From the NCBI RefSeq assembly GCF_900324485.2, contig NC_046654.1:5934562-5998561 (forward strand): a stretch of 64,000 bases of DNA, read 5' to 3'. A model generated the notes under the pieces. It was not told the origin of the DNA. It did not search any database and worked only from the letters and a program-made list of their open reading frames with translations. Below are positions 28,571 through 40,661 of this stretch, piece after piece. The translations under genes and the position numbers were made by a program. How positions within the stretch are numbered: position 1 is the stretch's first letter; each line of letters starts with the position of its first letter. The stretch is from Mastacembelus armatus (lineage: Eukaryota > Chordata > Actinopteri > Synbranchiformes > Mastacembelidae).

Positions 28571-29276
28571 CACAGTGATTTAGAGCTGTACAAAAACCTC
28601 CTTCAGTCTGACTGAGGGGAAAACAGCCTGCTGCAGGTGCAGATGGTTGGTGAAGGAACTGTGATGATGACAACTGGTCCAGTGAACACAAGAGTCACCA
28701 AGCAGACCCACAATAAAGCTGACACAAACTCACAGACAGTTTCTAACATGCAGCTTCAAGTTAGATTCACATTATTAAGTCTCATCTATTCAAGAACAGT
28801 GTTGTCAGAATATATCAACATGTGGAAACAGATGTTCAACAGTTTTACACTTAAAAGCACAAATCAATCTCGTTTCACTCTTACATTTGAAAAACATGAT
28901 GAAAATATTCAACTTTCACTATATTTTAACAAATACAAGGAAAAACAAATTAGACTCATGTTGAAGCATCTGTTAAAAAATTACATAATGATGATGAACT
29001 CTGCATTTGAATGATGTGTTAATAGAATCCAAAGAAACACAAACACACTGTTTTAATAAAACCTGCAGTTTTATTTTATAGATTATACTTTTGAATTACA
29101 GATTTGAAATAGCGGCTGTGAAGCTGAGTATGAGTAAGATTAGTTACAGAAAACTCCCTCACATTAAAACATAATCAAGAGTTTAGAGAAATATCTAACA
29201 GAGGAGATCTGCAGCCTCATCACGATCTCAGTCAAAGCAGTAACATCATTTCCAGACAGAAAGTGATGCTGAAGCT

Positions 29277-29599
29277 CTAATTTAAGCAGCTGTCAGGGTT
29301 CAGGGTTTTAGTGACAGGGCTCTGTCCACTCAGACTGGCCTCACAGGCCACTGAGCCCGCCTTCCGCCACTGGTCTGGAGTGAGGCTCAGGGTGCTGCTC
29401 CAGCTGTAGCGGCCGTCCATCCCCAGGACCTCTGGGCTGCTTGACACCCCTGAGGATCTGCTGCTGCCCCCCACCTTCCAGCCCAGGCTCCAGGCTGAGG
29501 GGAAACCCCCACTGGCCACACACACCAGGGTGGCACTGCCCTGCTGCAGCTCCTCTCTGGAGGGGGGGAGGACGCTCAGGACGGGCTGCACTACACCCA
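29277..29599 (-). CDS. Ig light-chain constant segment 3 (C-A isotype)
   Basis: Intact C-A exon with acceptor at 29600-29606. It carries GSSRSSGVSSS (Arg where C2 and C7 have Ser), shared with C5. Core cysteines, Trp and the terminal NPDSC-LN are all present. A minus-strand AATAAA is at 29075-29070. Its unit (V5, V6, C3, J3) lacks a C-B/J-B pair between the two V segments. Confidence 0.93.
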
Positions 29600-30414
29600 C
29601 TGGACGAGGGAGAGGGGGAGGAGATAGAAGGGGAGGAGAGGGGAGAGAAAAGACAAAGGAATGAAAATGAAGGTTTGGTTTTAAATAAAGAGACATACTG
29701 GACATTTGTTGTATTTTATCAAATACAAAAGAAGAACCTGAACTACTGATGAACTCATCAATCACTCAGTATCAGACCATCAGCACCATGAATGTTAATG
29801 AGACTATAAAGGTTCAGTGATAATGATTATTGATGCATCTTCATATGTTTGATAATGTGTGAGAGTGAATAACTGATCTCTGTGATGATTTTCTTCTGTT
29901 TACACTGACAGAGCTGAAACACTCATGTGAATACAGTTAAAACATTTGTCATCTGTCTCTTTCACTTCCTGTTCACTACATGGAAAATAAATGAAGATAA
30001 GATTTACTGATAAATTCATATTTGTGTTTCAGAGGAATCAAGTTTTAGTTTCATCCCTTTTATACTTTCAAAATGAATGAAAAAAATAAACTACTTTTTT
30101 TGAAGATAAAATTTTAAACTTATAATTTCACTGCAGAACATATTTGAGTAGAAAATACTTCAAACACACTATAAAGAATAAAAAACTTATTAAATTATTT
30201 AAAAATGATCATAATGATCTACAATATTGCATACATATTGATCTCTGCAATGATTACAGTCAGACTGTGAGCTCAGTCTGGGCTTGATCAAAAGCAAAAA
30301 CTATCTAGATCATAAAAATACATATTTACACTGCACTTGATCACTTTCTGATTTAATATTTGATAAAGTCATGAATGTTCTATGTTGTTCAAAGCAAAAA
30401 TCTCTGGTACTTAC

Positions 30415-30452
30415 AGTCAACGACGAGTTTGGTTCCTCCACCAAAAGTGAGC
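30415..30452 (-). CDS. Ig light-chain J segment 3 (J-A)
   Basis: [12 protein letters not shown] on the minus strand, donor at 30414-30409. RSS heptamer 30453-30459, 23-bp spacer, nonamer 30483-30491. Spliced to C3. Confidence 0.92.
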
Positions 30453-31120
30453 CACAGTGATACAAAGTCATTAAGTGGCCGTACAAAAACCTCCTGCACT
30501 GTCAACAAGCATCTGTCCACTGACAAATCTCTGCTTTTTCAAATGACACAACTCAGTGTTTCTTTGATTGACTCTACAAAGCTTTTCTTAAACATATGGA
30601 GTGAAAGGAAAGTTATTTATTTCATTTTGCTTTACTTTTCTGTTCCTGAAGGAGAAATTATCACAAATCTACTTCAGTAAAGTCTTTTTTTACAAACTTT
30701 TAATCATGGTTAAATGAACATCATGTTTTTAATCTGGAATATTTAAAAATCATCATCAATTAATACAATTTACCATTAATCTATTATAAATCCTTAAGTA
30801 ACTCAAAGTCAGACAAAGAGACATAACATACTAACCATAGTTAACAGTCACTTATCGTTGTATCCTCAACTACATTTCTAATTTAAATATTTCCTTCTGC
30901 TCCACTAAGATCACAGATGGTGTAAATCCAAGCAGAGTTTCTCCTGATGTTGTGTCCCACGTTGCCTTCAGTGTGTTGAGAGCAGAGAAATCATTTCCAT
31001 AGAGAGGAGGCTTTGCATCATCAGCTGATCCTCCAGTGACCTGAGAAGGTTTATAGTCCTGTGAGTTCAACACTGCAGGACTCAGATCTGTCAGTGAACA
31101 CAGCAGAAACCACAACCACC

Positions 31121-31582
31121 ATGACTCTCATCACCATCCTCATCTGGACACTGGCCTGCTGCTGGTTTACAGGTTCACTCACTCAGCAACATTTCAAACA
31201 TGATGTGCTGCCTTTTCTCTCATTTATTTCTGCTGATCAATGAATGATTTGTTTTTGTCTGCAGGATGCAGTGGTCAGGTGACTGTGACTCAGCCTCCAG
31301 TAGTGACATTTACTCCAGGATCCACTGCAACTCTGACCTGTAAAACCAGCCGACCAGTTGATGGGTGGTGTAGTGGCAGAGAGTGTATGTTCTGGTACCA
31401 ACAGAAATCTGGACAGACTCCAAAGCTCCTGATCAGATCAGTGAGCACACGTCATTCAGGAACACCAGATCGGTTTAGTGGCAGGGGACAGGGAGCTGAC
31501 TTCACTTTGACCATCACTGGAGTTCAGGCTGAAGATGCAGCAGTTTACTACTGTCAGAGTCTACACATTGGTAATGTGTTCA
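31121..31582 (+). CDS. Ig light-chain V segment 7 (V-I, paired extra cysteines in CDR1)
   Basis: Leader 31121-31172, V exon 31265-31582. Canonical core present. CDR1 reads [15 protein letters not shown], which adds two cysteines five residues apart. FR3 is the [16 protein letters not shown] subtype shared with V8. CDR3 is [12 protein letters not shown]: 31583-31589, 12-bp spacer, nonamer 31602-31610. CTTTGCAT at 31011-31018. It is followed by C-B, like V2 and V10. Confidence 0.92.
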
Positions 31583-32280
31583 CACAGTGATTTGTAGTGG
31601 TACAAAAACCTCCCTCAGTCAGTCTGCAGACACACTGAGCTGTTACAGCAGGAACCAACTGCAGCTGCTGAAGAGGAAGAGACTCTGACACAGACCACTG
31701 AACACAGAGCTGACAGTAACTTCACCAAGCACTAAATGCACATCAATGTATTGTCTTGTTTTATTTGTTACACACCTCATTTTTATTCAATGTGACAAAA
31801 TGAAAAAAAAAACCAACCAATTCAAATTATTAAGTATTTTCTCATGAGAAAATTTCTATTTTTATACTGTTTATTATCCCTTAAATCACCAATTTAAAAA
31901 GAGCAGAACATCATATTTACATGATCATTTAATTTCTAAAATAATAAGAGTCCACAGTGAGGTATGTTATATTAACGATTTTACTCCTCTTCACAAAATA
32001 AAAAACAACACTTGATAATGTCATATAAGAGTGCAAGCTTTATTGGCAAAAACATCAGTCATCAACACTACAGTCATTAAACACACTCACATTTAGCTGC
32101 TGAGCTTCAGACATTACTCTCTAAGGTGTTTCTGTCCAACACTTCACAGCTGTTTTGTTCTCTGTCACTCAAAGCTTTAGTTTTCTCTACAGACATTCAC
32201 ACTCATATTGGTCAGAGCAGCAGGTGTGTTCCTGCTGTTCCCCCACACAGAGCCCCTGTCCTGGGCCTCAGCCGGCCCCT

Positions 32281-32600
32281 CTAGGCCTTACACTGGCTCC
32301 TGTGGAGGGACTGGGTCTGGCTGTGGTCATGATGGAGGACCTTGCAGGAATACTGCTCTCCTTGCATCCAGCGCTCCTGACTCAGGCTCAGGCTGCTGCT
32401 GCTGCTGTATTTTCCACCCTTCTCCTCCTCTGAGCTGGTCAGGACCCCCTCTGTCACCTCTGTACCATCCACCTCCCAGCTCACCACGGCTCCCTGAGGA
32501 GAGTAGCCAGTCAGCAGGCAGGCCAGAGTGGCTGAGCCCCCAGAGAGCTGCTCAGAGGAGGGGGGGAGCAGAGAGACTGAGGGCCTGACCATGGGACCGG
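32281..32600 (-). CDS. Ig light-chain constant segment 4 (C-B isotype)
   Basis: Intact C-B exon, acceptor CTCCAG at 32601-32606. It reads GPMVRPSVSLLPPSSEQ, SYS-class core AVVSWEVDG, YSCKV and RSQC-KA. A minus-strand AATAAA is at 32044-32039. It differs from C1 at a few codons only. Confidence 0.93.
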
Positions 32601-33507
32601 CTGGAGGGGGGAGCAGAGACACACAAGGAGCAGATTAACTTCCACTGTAGGACAGACAGCTGAACATGAGACAGTTATGACACATGACAGAGGTTAACAC
32701 TGCTGAGGATTAGCTGTGTGCAGAATAATGTGATCACACAGAGGAGAGGAGGTGAGGAATGAAAGGAAGAGAAGGCTTGGCAAATAAATTCAAATATTAC
32801 AGCTTGTTGTATTGTTGCCATTTAAAAATAGAAATTGTGTGGCACTAATTCTAAACCAATCAGAATTAAAGAAATGTATGCAACATGAATTTTGTGTACA
32901 TGTAACAGAAATGATTTAATTAATAATAATTAAATGTTATTTTTGTTTTACAATACTTGACAGTAAGAACCATTCCTGAAATCATCTTCTCATGTACAAA
33001 ATGTCTTTATACAGTTAAAGACTTTAACATCTGTCTGTTTCACTTCCTTTTTATCACATCAAACTAACAAACTGTGAAGAACATTTATGGCTGAACTGGT
33101 TTTAACATATAAAATAACCATTTAGTTTTGTAGGCATTAAAATTAGATTTTGATTTTATCTTGCGACAGTTTGAACATTATAAATTACATTAAAAATGAA
33201 ATGTAATTTTCTGAATGTTAGGGATGTTTGCCCTCAGATTTTACAACCAAATTTTGTGGAACAAATTTAGATTTTGAAAAGAAAAAATATGTTTCAAGGC
33301 CCAAATTTATTATATTTGAAAATAATAAATGAATAATTTCTGCACAATATTTTCTCAATCTTCAATATCAAGTTGGAGCTCAGTAAATAGAAACAATATT
33401 CACACCATAGAAAATATAAAAAATAATATTGTGTTTCTTTACATTCTGATACAAATTTAAATATATATTTATTTAGGAGGTAGAAATGAGAAATGTTTGG
33501 TACTTAC

Positions 33508-33545
33508 AGTGAATGATGAGTTTGGTTCCTCCACCAAAAGTCCTC
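33508..33545 (-). CDS. Ig light-chain J segment 4 (J-B)
   Basis: Reads [12 protein letters not shown]; the first residue is Arg where J1 and J6 have Trp. Donor at 33507-33502. RSS heptamer 33546-33552, 23-bp spacer, nonamer 33576-33584. Spliced to C4. Confidence 0.92.
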
Positions 33546-34230
33546 CACAGTGATACAAATTCATTAAGTGGCCGTACAAAAACCTTCTGCACTTTGAACA
33601 AGCATTAATTCAATGAAAAATGTTCCTTTTTTTCAGATTAACGAAGATCATTTACACAAGATTTAATGTACAAAACAATTTAACTCCTGTAAATTGAAAT
33701 TGCTTCATGAATTAAGGTCATTTTAATCATTTTATTGAAGTTTTTTTCAACTGAGAAGCACAAACATAACTATGTCTGTTACTAATTTATATATGAAGCA
33801 TCATTTTACATTTTTAAAAGATCTGTACAAACAAGATGTTTCAAACCTTCTTGAATTAAAAGACTTTAGCTAAGTGCTTTAATGTATATTTCCATAACCT
33901 TAAGTTAAATGAAGGAACAGAGAAAGATATATAATACCAACCATAATGACACAATTTTAATTCAAATGATGAAAATCCTTAATTCAGTTTAAAGATACAT
34001 TTTCTCACATTCCACTAAGATCACAGATGGTGTAAATCCAAGCAGAGTTTCTCCTGATGTTGTGTCCCACGTTGCCTTCAGTGTGTTGAGAGCAGAGAAA
34101 TCATTTCCATAGAGAGGAGGCTTTGCATCATCAGCTGATCCTCCAGTGACCTGAGAAGGTTTATAGTCCTGTGAGTTCGACACTGCAGGACTCAGATCTG
34201 TCAGTGAACACAGCAGAAACCACAACCACC

Positions 34231-34701
34231 ATGACTCTCATCACCATCCTCATCTGGACACTGGCCTGCTGCTGGTTTACAGGTTCACTCACTCAGCAAC
34301 ATTTCAAACATGATGTGCTGCCTTTTCTCTCATTTATTTCTGCTGATCAATGAATGATTTGTTTTTGTCTGCAGGATGCAGTGGCCAGGTGACTGTGACT
34401 CAGCCTCCAGTAGTGACATTTACTCCAGGATCCACTGCAACTCTGACCTGTAAAACCAGCCGACCAGTTAACACGTGGTGTAATGGCAGAGAGGGTATGT
34501 CCTGGTACCAACAGAAATCTGGACAGGTTCCAAAACTCCTGCTAAAATGTGTGAGCACACGTCATTCAGGAACACCAGTTCGGTTTAGTGGCAGGGGACA
34601 GGGAGCTGACTTCACTTTGACCATCACTGGAGTTCAGGCTGAAGATGCAGCAGTTTACTACTGTCAGAGTGCTCATCAAATAAACAGTGCTTGGGTGTTC
34701 A
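34231..34701 (+). CDS. Ig light-chain V segment 8 (V-I, extra cysteines in CDR1 and CDR2)
   Basis: Leader 34231-34282, V exon 34375-34701. Core Cys/Trp/Cys present. The two extra cysteines are placed differently from V3 and V7: one in CDR1 ([10 protein letters not shown]) and one at the FR2-CDR2 border ([12 protein letters not shown]). FR3 is the V7 subtype, but CDR3 is the long [15 protein letters not shown]: 34702-34708, 12-bp spacer, nonamer 34721-34729. CTTTGCAT at 34121-34128. Confidence 0.92.
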
Positions 34702-34857
34702 CACAGTGATTTGTAGTGGTACAAAAACCTCCCTCAGTCAGACTGCAGACACACTGAGCTGTTACAGCAGGAACCAACTGCAGCTGCTGAAGAGGAAGAG
34801 ACTCTGACACAGACCACTGAACACAGAGCTGACAGTAACCTCACCAAGCACTAACTA

Positions 34858-36380
34858 GTTTATCGTTTGGTGTTGTTCCTTCTAATTTTAAGCATGCGGT
34901 AGTGCAACCGCTTATAAAGAAACCTAGTCTGGATCCATCTGTGTTGGCAAACTATAGACCTATTTCTAGACTACCGTTTTTTTCAAAGGTTTTAGAAAAA
35001 ATTGTTTATGCTCAACTGAAAGCGTTTTTGGATGAGCATGAGATTCTAGAGATCTTTCAGTCTGGTTTTAAACCACACCACAGCACAGAGTCAGCTTTAA
35101 TTAAAGTTTTTAATGATATTTTTACTTGTTCTGATACTGGCGATTTCGTGGTTTTTATTCTTCTTGATTTATCTGCTGCCTTTGACACAGTTAACCACAA
35201 CATTTTGATTTCCCGCCTGCATGACGTTGTGGGAATCCGTGGTCTTGCATTGGAGTGGTTTAGATCTTATCTGGTAGCTAGAACTTTCTCTGTGGGTCTT
35301 CCCAGCTTTGAATCCTCCTCTGCTCCCCTGTCCTCCGGGGTTCCCCAGGGTTCCGTTTTGGGTCCTTTACTTTTTTCCCTCTACTTGCTTCCTCTGGGTC
35401 ACATCTTTAGACAACATGGCATATCATTCCATTTTTATGCAGACGATACCCAGGTCTATTTTCCATTGAAGAAAAAGGAGGGTTTCTCAATTGCAGGTTT
35501 GCTCGCATGTCTTGATGACATTAAAGCCTGGATGGCGTTAAATTTTCTTCATTTTAATGAGGCAAAGACAGAAGTAATGTTGGTTGGCTCTAGTGCCTCT
35601 AGTGTATCTTCCGGTGTTAATCTAGGTCCCTTGACATCATATCTTAGACCACTGGTCACTAATTTAGGTTTCAAAATGGATAGGGATCTTAAATTTGATA
35701 AGCAAATCGGTGCAGTGGTAAAATCCGTTTTTTTTCACTTAAGGCGTTTGGCAAAACTACGACCTCTAGTGTCAAAGCAGCACTTTGAGCTAGTAATTCA
35801 TGCCTTTGTTATATCACGTCTTGATTACTGTAATGCTCTGTATCTTGGGGTTAGTCAGGCATCCCTTTTTACGTCTCCAGCTGGTCCAAAATGCGGCGGC
35901 TCGTCTTTTAACTGGAATGCGAAAATACAAGCACATCACACCAATTCTGGCTGCACTCCACTGGCTGCCAGTGTCTTTTAGGGTTCATTTTAAGGTTTTA
36001 ATATTTGTTTTTAAATTTTTAAATGGTCTTGCCCCTCCTTAGCTTACTGAACTCCTTCACCCTTATACTCCTAGCCGCTCCCTCAGATCAGCCGACCTCC
36101 AGCTTCTTGAGGTACCAAAAACGAGGAGGAAGCTCCGTGGAGATAGAGCTTTCTCTATTGCTGCCCCAAGGCTGTGGAACAATTTGCCTTTGAACATAAG
36201 ACAAGCCCCTACATTAGCTATGTTCAAAGTACAACTTAAAACCTATTTGTATACTCAAGCCTTTGGACCGGTGTGATGGAGTGATCATGGACTGTTTATA
36301 TTGTTTTTATTTTTTTTAAAAACTTTTAACTTACTCTTAAAATTCTTATTCATGTATGTGTGTGTATGTGTGTATATATG

Positions 36381-36426
<46 letters not shown>

Positions 36427-36512
36427 AATTCTTTGTTTTGGTGTACGGCACTTTGTGTCAGCGCTTGCTGTTCTTAAAGCGCCTTATAAATAAAAGTATT
36501 ATTATTATTATT
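34858..36512 (+). mobile_element. 5'-truncated L2-clade LINE between V8 and V9
   Basis: Inserted into the spacer that is uninterrupted after V3, V5 and V12 (..GCACTAACTA/CAACACATTA..). It encodes most of an L2-type reverse transcriptase: LANYRPISRLPFFSKVLEKI, QSGFKPHHSTES, LLDLSAAFDTVNHNIL, SSGVPQGSVLGPLLF and the catalytic FYADD. The frame shifts once near 35870, and a LTGMRKYKHITPILAALHWL segment follows in the next frame. Endonuclease and ORF1 are absent through 5' truncation. The 3' end has the L2-like AAAGCGCCTTATAAATAAAA followed by an (ATT)n tail. A (TA)n microsatellite lies at about 36384-36422. Target duplication is very short or absent. Dead copy. Confidence 0.9.
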
Positions 36513-37010
36513 ACAACACATTAACACTCCAAACAACAATCATATTCATCTTAGTGGACATTAAAACACATCATAATGGATATTATCTTTGGGATTTAAA
36601 ATCCACACTATGACCTCCCAATACAAAGAACTGTTATGTTTTTTAACAGCTAAATGATGATAATGTTCATAATGTGTCTCCTCATCATTTAACCATTAAC
36701 ACTGATGAATGTTACTAAGTACATCACATATTGTCTGTATTGGATGTTCACCATAAAACCTAATTTGAAGTCCACTCAGGCTAGAAGGTTTTCTTGTTTT
36801 GACACATGCTCCACACAGTTTATATGATTTTGAACTGGGGATTTCAAAATCACTAAGTGTTGTGATACAGTTTGCCAGCAGGGGGCCACCATATATGTGT
36901 TAATGTTGATGATTAATGACTGACATTCAGGACCAAATCAACTCTGGCTCCACGTCACCTCTGCTTTTCCTGTTTCACTACAACAGGTGTGTGTTTGCCT
37001 TCTTTAATGG

Positions 37011-37018
37011 ATTTGCAT
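37011..37018 (+). promoter_or_regulatory. octamer ATTTGCAT of V9
   Basis: Perfect octamer, 91 bp upstream of the V9 ATG. Confidence 0.85.
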
Positions 37019-37108
37019 GAATGTGATGCATCACTGTTCCTCAGAGTTTAAGTTCTGATGTCCCAGAGTCTGAGCTGTTCATGTGCTCACGGTCCAAACT
37101 GCATCAGG

Positions 37109-37620
37109 ATGATGTTGCCAATAACTTTGATTGTCATGTTGGGTTTGCTGAGTCAGGGTGAGACATTTTAGCAGCATTTTCTATGTGGCTCAGTTTCTGT
37201 CTCTTCATGTTTTTGCCTTCAGTTTGTTGCCTGTTTTCATCTTCTTACATTTTAAAATCTGCACCACAGGTTATTACACATTTCTTCTCACAGTCTATAT
37301 TTTATTTTTCATTTCAGGATCTTCTGCCAACAATTTTCTGACTCAGGCTGATAAATCTAAGTCTGTCAGTCTTGGAGGGACTGTGACCATCAGCGCCACA
37401 GGGAGCTCAAATATTGGTGCTGATCTCAGTTGGTACCTTCAGAAACCTGGACAGGCTCCCAAACTTCTTATATATAGTGCCTCAACTCTTAACTCAGGAA
37501 CTCCATCTAGATTCAGTGGCAGTAACTCTGGTTCTGACTACACTCTAAAGATCAGTGGTGTTCAGGCTGAAGATGCTGGAGATTACTACTGTCTCGGCTA
37601 TCATGGTAGTGGAGTGTTCA
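37109..37620 (+). CDS. Ig light-chain V segment 9 (V-II, lacks Cys23)
   Basis: Leader 37109-37157, V exon 37318-37620. It is the most diverged V-II copy: CDR1 SSNIGAD, CDR2 [17 protein letters not shown], and CDR3 LGYHGSGVF preceded by DYYC rather than DYFC. It still has Ala for Cys23 (TISATGSS). RSS: 37621-37627, 12-bp spacer, nonamer 37640-37648. Frame intact. Confidence 0.9.
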
Positions 37621-38326
37621 CACAGTGATTTAGAGCTGTACAAAAACCTCCTTCAGTCTGACTGAGGGGAAAACAGCCTGCTGCAGGTGCAGATGGTTGG
37701 TGAAGGAACTGTGATGATGACAACTGGTCCAGTGAACACAAGAGTCACCAAGCAGACCCACAATAAAGCTGACACAAACTCACAGACAGTTTCTAACATG
37801 CAGCTTCAAGTTAGATTCACATTATTAAGTCTCATCTATTCAAGAACAGTGTTGTCAGAATATATCAACATGTGGAAACAGATGTTCAACAGTTTTACAC
37901 TTAAAAGCACAAATCAATCTCGTTTCACTCTTACATTTGAAAAACATGATGAAAATATTCAACTTTCACTATATTTTAACAAATACAAGGAAAAACAAAT
38001 TAGACTCATGTTGAAGCATCTGTTAAAAAATTACATAATGATGATGAACTCTGCATTTGAATGATGTGTTAATAGAATCCAAAGAAACACAAACACACTG
38101 TTTTAATAAAACCTGCAGTTTTATTTTATAGATTATACTTTTGAATTACAGATTTGAAATAGCGGCTGTGAAGCTGAGTATGAGTAAGATTAGTTACAGA
38201 AAACTCCCTCACATTAAAACATAATCAAGAGTTTAGAGAAATATCTAACAGAGGAGATCTGCAGCTTCATCAAGATCTCAGTCAAAGCAGTAACATCATT
38301 TCCAGACAGAAAGTGATGCTGAAGCT

Positions 38327-38649
38327 CTAATTTAAGCAGCTGTCAGGGTTCAGGGTTCTAGTGACAGGGCTCTGTCCACTCAGACTGGCCTCACAGGCCA
38401 CTGAGCCCGCCTTCCTCCACTGGTCTGGAGTGAGGCTCAGGGTGCTGCTCCAGCTGTAGCGACCGTCCATCCCCAGGACCTCTGGGCTGCTTGACACCCC
38501 TGAGGATCTGCTGCTGCCCCCCACCTTCCAGCCCAGGCTCCAGGCTGAGGGGAAACCCCCACTGGCCACACACACCAGGGTGGCACTGCCCTGCTGCAGC
38601 TCCTCTCTGGAGGGGGGGAGGACGGTCAGGGTGGGCTGCACTACACCCA
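38327..38649 (-). CDS. Ig light-chain constant segment 5 (C-A isotype)
   Basis: Intact C-A exon. The N-terminus reads VVQPTLTVLPPS where the other C-A copies have VVQPVLSVLPPS, and the C-terminus TRTLNPDSC-LN where others have TKTL. The pyrimidine tract before its acceptor (38650 on) is shorter than in C2, C3 and C7. A minus-strand AATAAA is at 38125-38120. Confidence 0.93.
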
Positions 38650-39480
38650 CTGGACGAGGGAGTGGGGGAGGAGAGGGGAGAGAAAAGACAAAGGAATGAA
38701 AATGAAGTTTTGGTTTTAAATAAAGAGACATACTGGACATTTGTTGTATTTTATCAAATACAAAAGAAGAACCTGAACTACTGATGAACTCATCAATCAC
38801 TCAGTATCAGACCATCAGCACCATGAATGTTAATGAGACTATAAAGGTTCAGTGATAATGATTATTGATGCATCTTCATATGTTTGATAATGTGTGAGAG
38901 TGAATAACTGATCTCTGTGATGATTTTCTTCTGTTTACACTGACAGAGCTGAAACACTCATGTGAATACAGTTAAAACATTTGTCATCTGTCTCTTTCAC
39001 TTCCTGTTCACTACATGGAAAATAAATGAACCATGAACACAAAGTTAAGCTGCATTTACTGATAAATTCATATTTGTGTTTCATAGGAATCAAGTTTTAA
39101 TTTCATCCTTTTTATACTTTCAAAATGAATGAAAAAATTAAACAACTTTTTTTGAAGATAAAATTTTAAACTTAAAATAATTTCACTGCAGAAGATATTT
39201 GAGTAGAAAATACTTCAAACACAATACAGAAAAATTTTTTAAAAATTATTATTAACATTTGTTTTAAAAAATGATCATAATTATCTACAATATTGCATAC
39301 ATATTGATCTCTGCAATGATTACAGTCAGACTGTGAGCTCAGTCTGGACTTGATCAAAAGCAAAAACTATCTAGATCATAAAAATACATATTTACACTGC
39401 ACTTGATCACTTTCTGATTTAATATTTGATAAAGTCATGAATGTTCTATGTTGTTCAAAGCAAAAATCTCTGGAACTTAC

Positions 39481-39518
39481 AGTCAACGACGAGTTTGGTT
39501 CCTCCACCAAAAGTGAGC
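39481..39518 (-). CDS. Ig light-chain J segment 5 (J-A, hybrid unit)
   Basis: [12 protein letters not shown], donor at 39480-39475. RSS heptamer 39519-39525, 23-bp spacer, nonamer 39549-39557. Although the J and C are type A, the flank to the right of its RSS matches the J-B flanks (after J1 and J4), not those of J2, J3 and J7. Confidence 0.92.
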
Positions 39519-40199
39519 CACAGTGATACAAAGTCATTAAGTGGCCGTACAAAAACCTCCTGCACTTTGAACAAGCATTAATTCAATGAAAAATGTTCCT
39601 TTTTTCAGATTAACCTTGATCATTTACACAGAATTTAATGTACAAAACAATTTAAGTCTTGTAAATTGAAATTGCTTCTTGAATTAAGGTCATTTTAATC
39701 CTTTTATTGAAGTTTTTTACAACTGAGAATCACAAACATAACTATGTCTGTTACTAATTTATATATTAAGCATCATTTTACATTATTAAAAGATCTGTAC
39801 AAACAAGATGTTTCAAACCTTGAATTAAAGGACTTTAACAAAGTGCTTTAATGTATATTTCCATAACCTTAAGTTAAATGAAGGAACAGAGAAAGATATA
39901 TAATACCAACCATAGGGACACAATTTTAATTCAAATGATAAAAATCCTTAATTCAGTTTAAAGATACATTTTCTCACATTCCACTAAGATCACAGATGGT
40001 GTAAATCCAAGCAGAGTTTCTCCTGATGTTGTGTCCCACGTTGCCTTCAGTGTGTTGAGAACAGAGAAATCATTTCCATAGAGAGGAGGCTTTGCATCAT
40101 CAGCTGATCCTCCAGTGACCTGAGAAGGTTTATAGTCCTGTGAGTTCAACACTGCAGGACTCAGATCTGTCAGTGAACACAGCAGAAACCACAACCACC

Positions 40200-40661
40200 A
40201 TGACTCTCATCACCATCCTCATCTGGACACTGGCCTGCTGCTGGTTTACAGGTTCACTCACTCGGCAACATTTCAAACATGATGTGCTGCCTTTTCTCTC
40301 ATTTATTTCTGCTGATCAATGAATGATTTGTTTTTGTCTGCAGGATGCAGTGGTCAGGTGACTGTGACTCAGCCTCCAGTAGTGACATCGACTCCAGGAT
40401 CCACTGCAACTCTGACCTGTAAAACCAGCCAGGCTGTTCACCGTTGGTCTAGTGGTAATGAGGGTATGTTCTGGTACCAACATAAATCTGGACAGACTCC
40501 AAAGCTCCTGATCAGATATGCAAGCAAACGTGAATCAGGAACACCAGATCGGTTTAGTGGCAGTGGAAGTGGATCTGACTTCACTTTGACCATCAGTAGA
40601 GTTCAGGCTGAAGATGCAGCAGTTTACTACTGTCAGAGTTATCACAGTGGTGGCGTGTTCA
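40200..40661 (+). CDS. Ig light-chain V segment 10 (V-I family)
   Basis: Leader 40200-40251, V exon 40344-40661. CDR1 [15 protein letters not shown]2 [15 protein letters not shown] (His for the usual Gln), FR3 [16 protein letters not shown] as in V2 and V12, and CDR3 QSYHSGGVF. No extra cysteines. RSS: 40662-40668, 12-bp spacer, nonamer 40681-40689. CTTTGCAT at 40090-40097. Followed by C-B. Confidence 0.92.

Noticed and set aside
36384-36422. (TA)n tract considered as a fragile site or CRISPR-like repeat
   Set aside because: Ordinary microsatellite within the L2 3' end; no spaced repeats and no bacterial features anywhere in the window.
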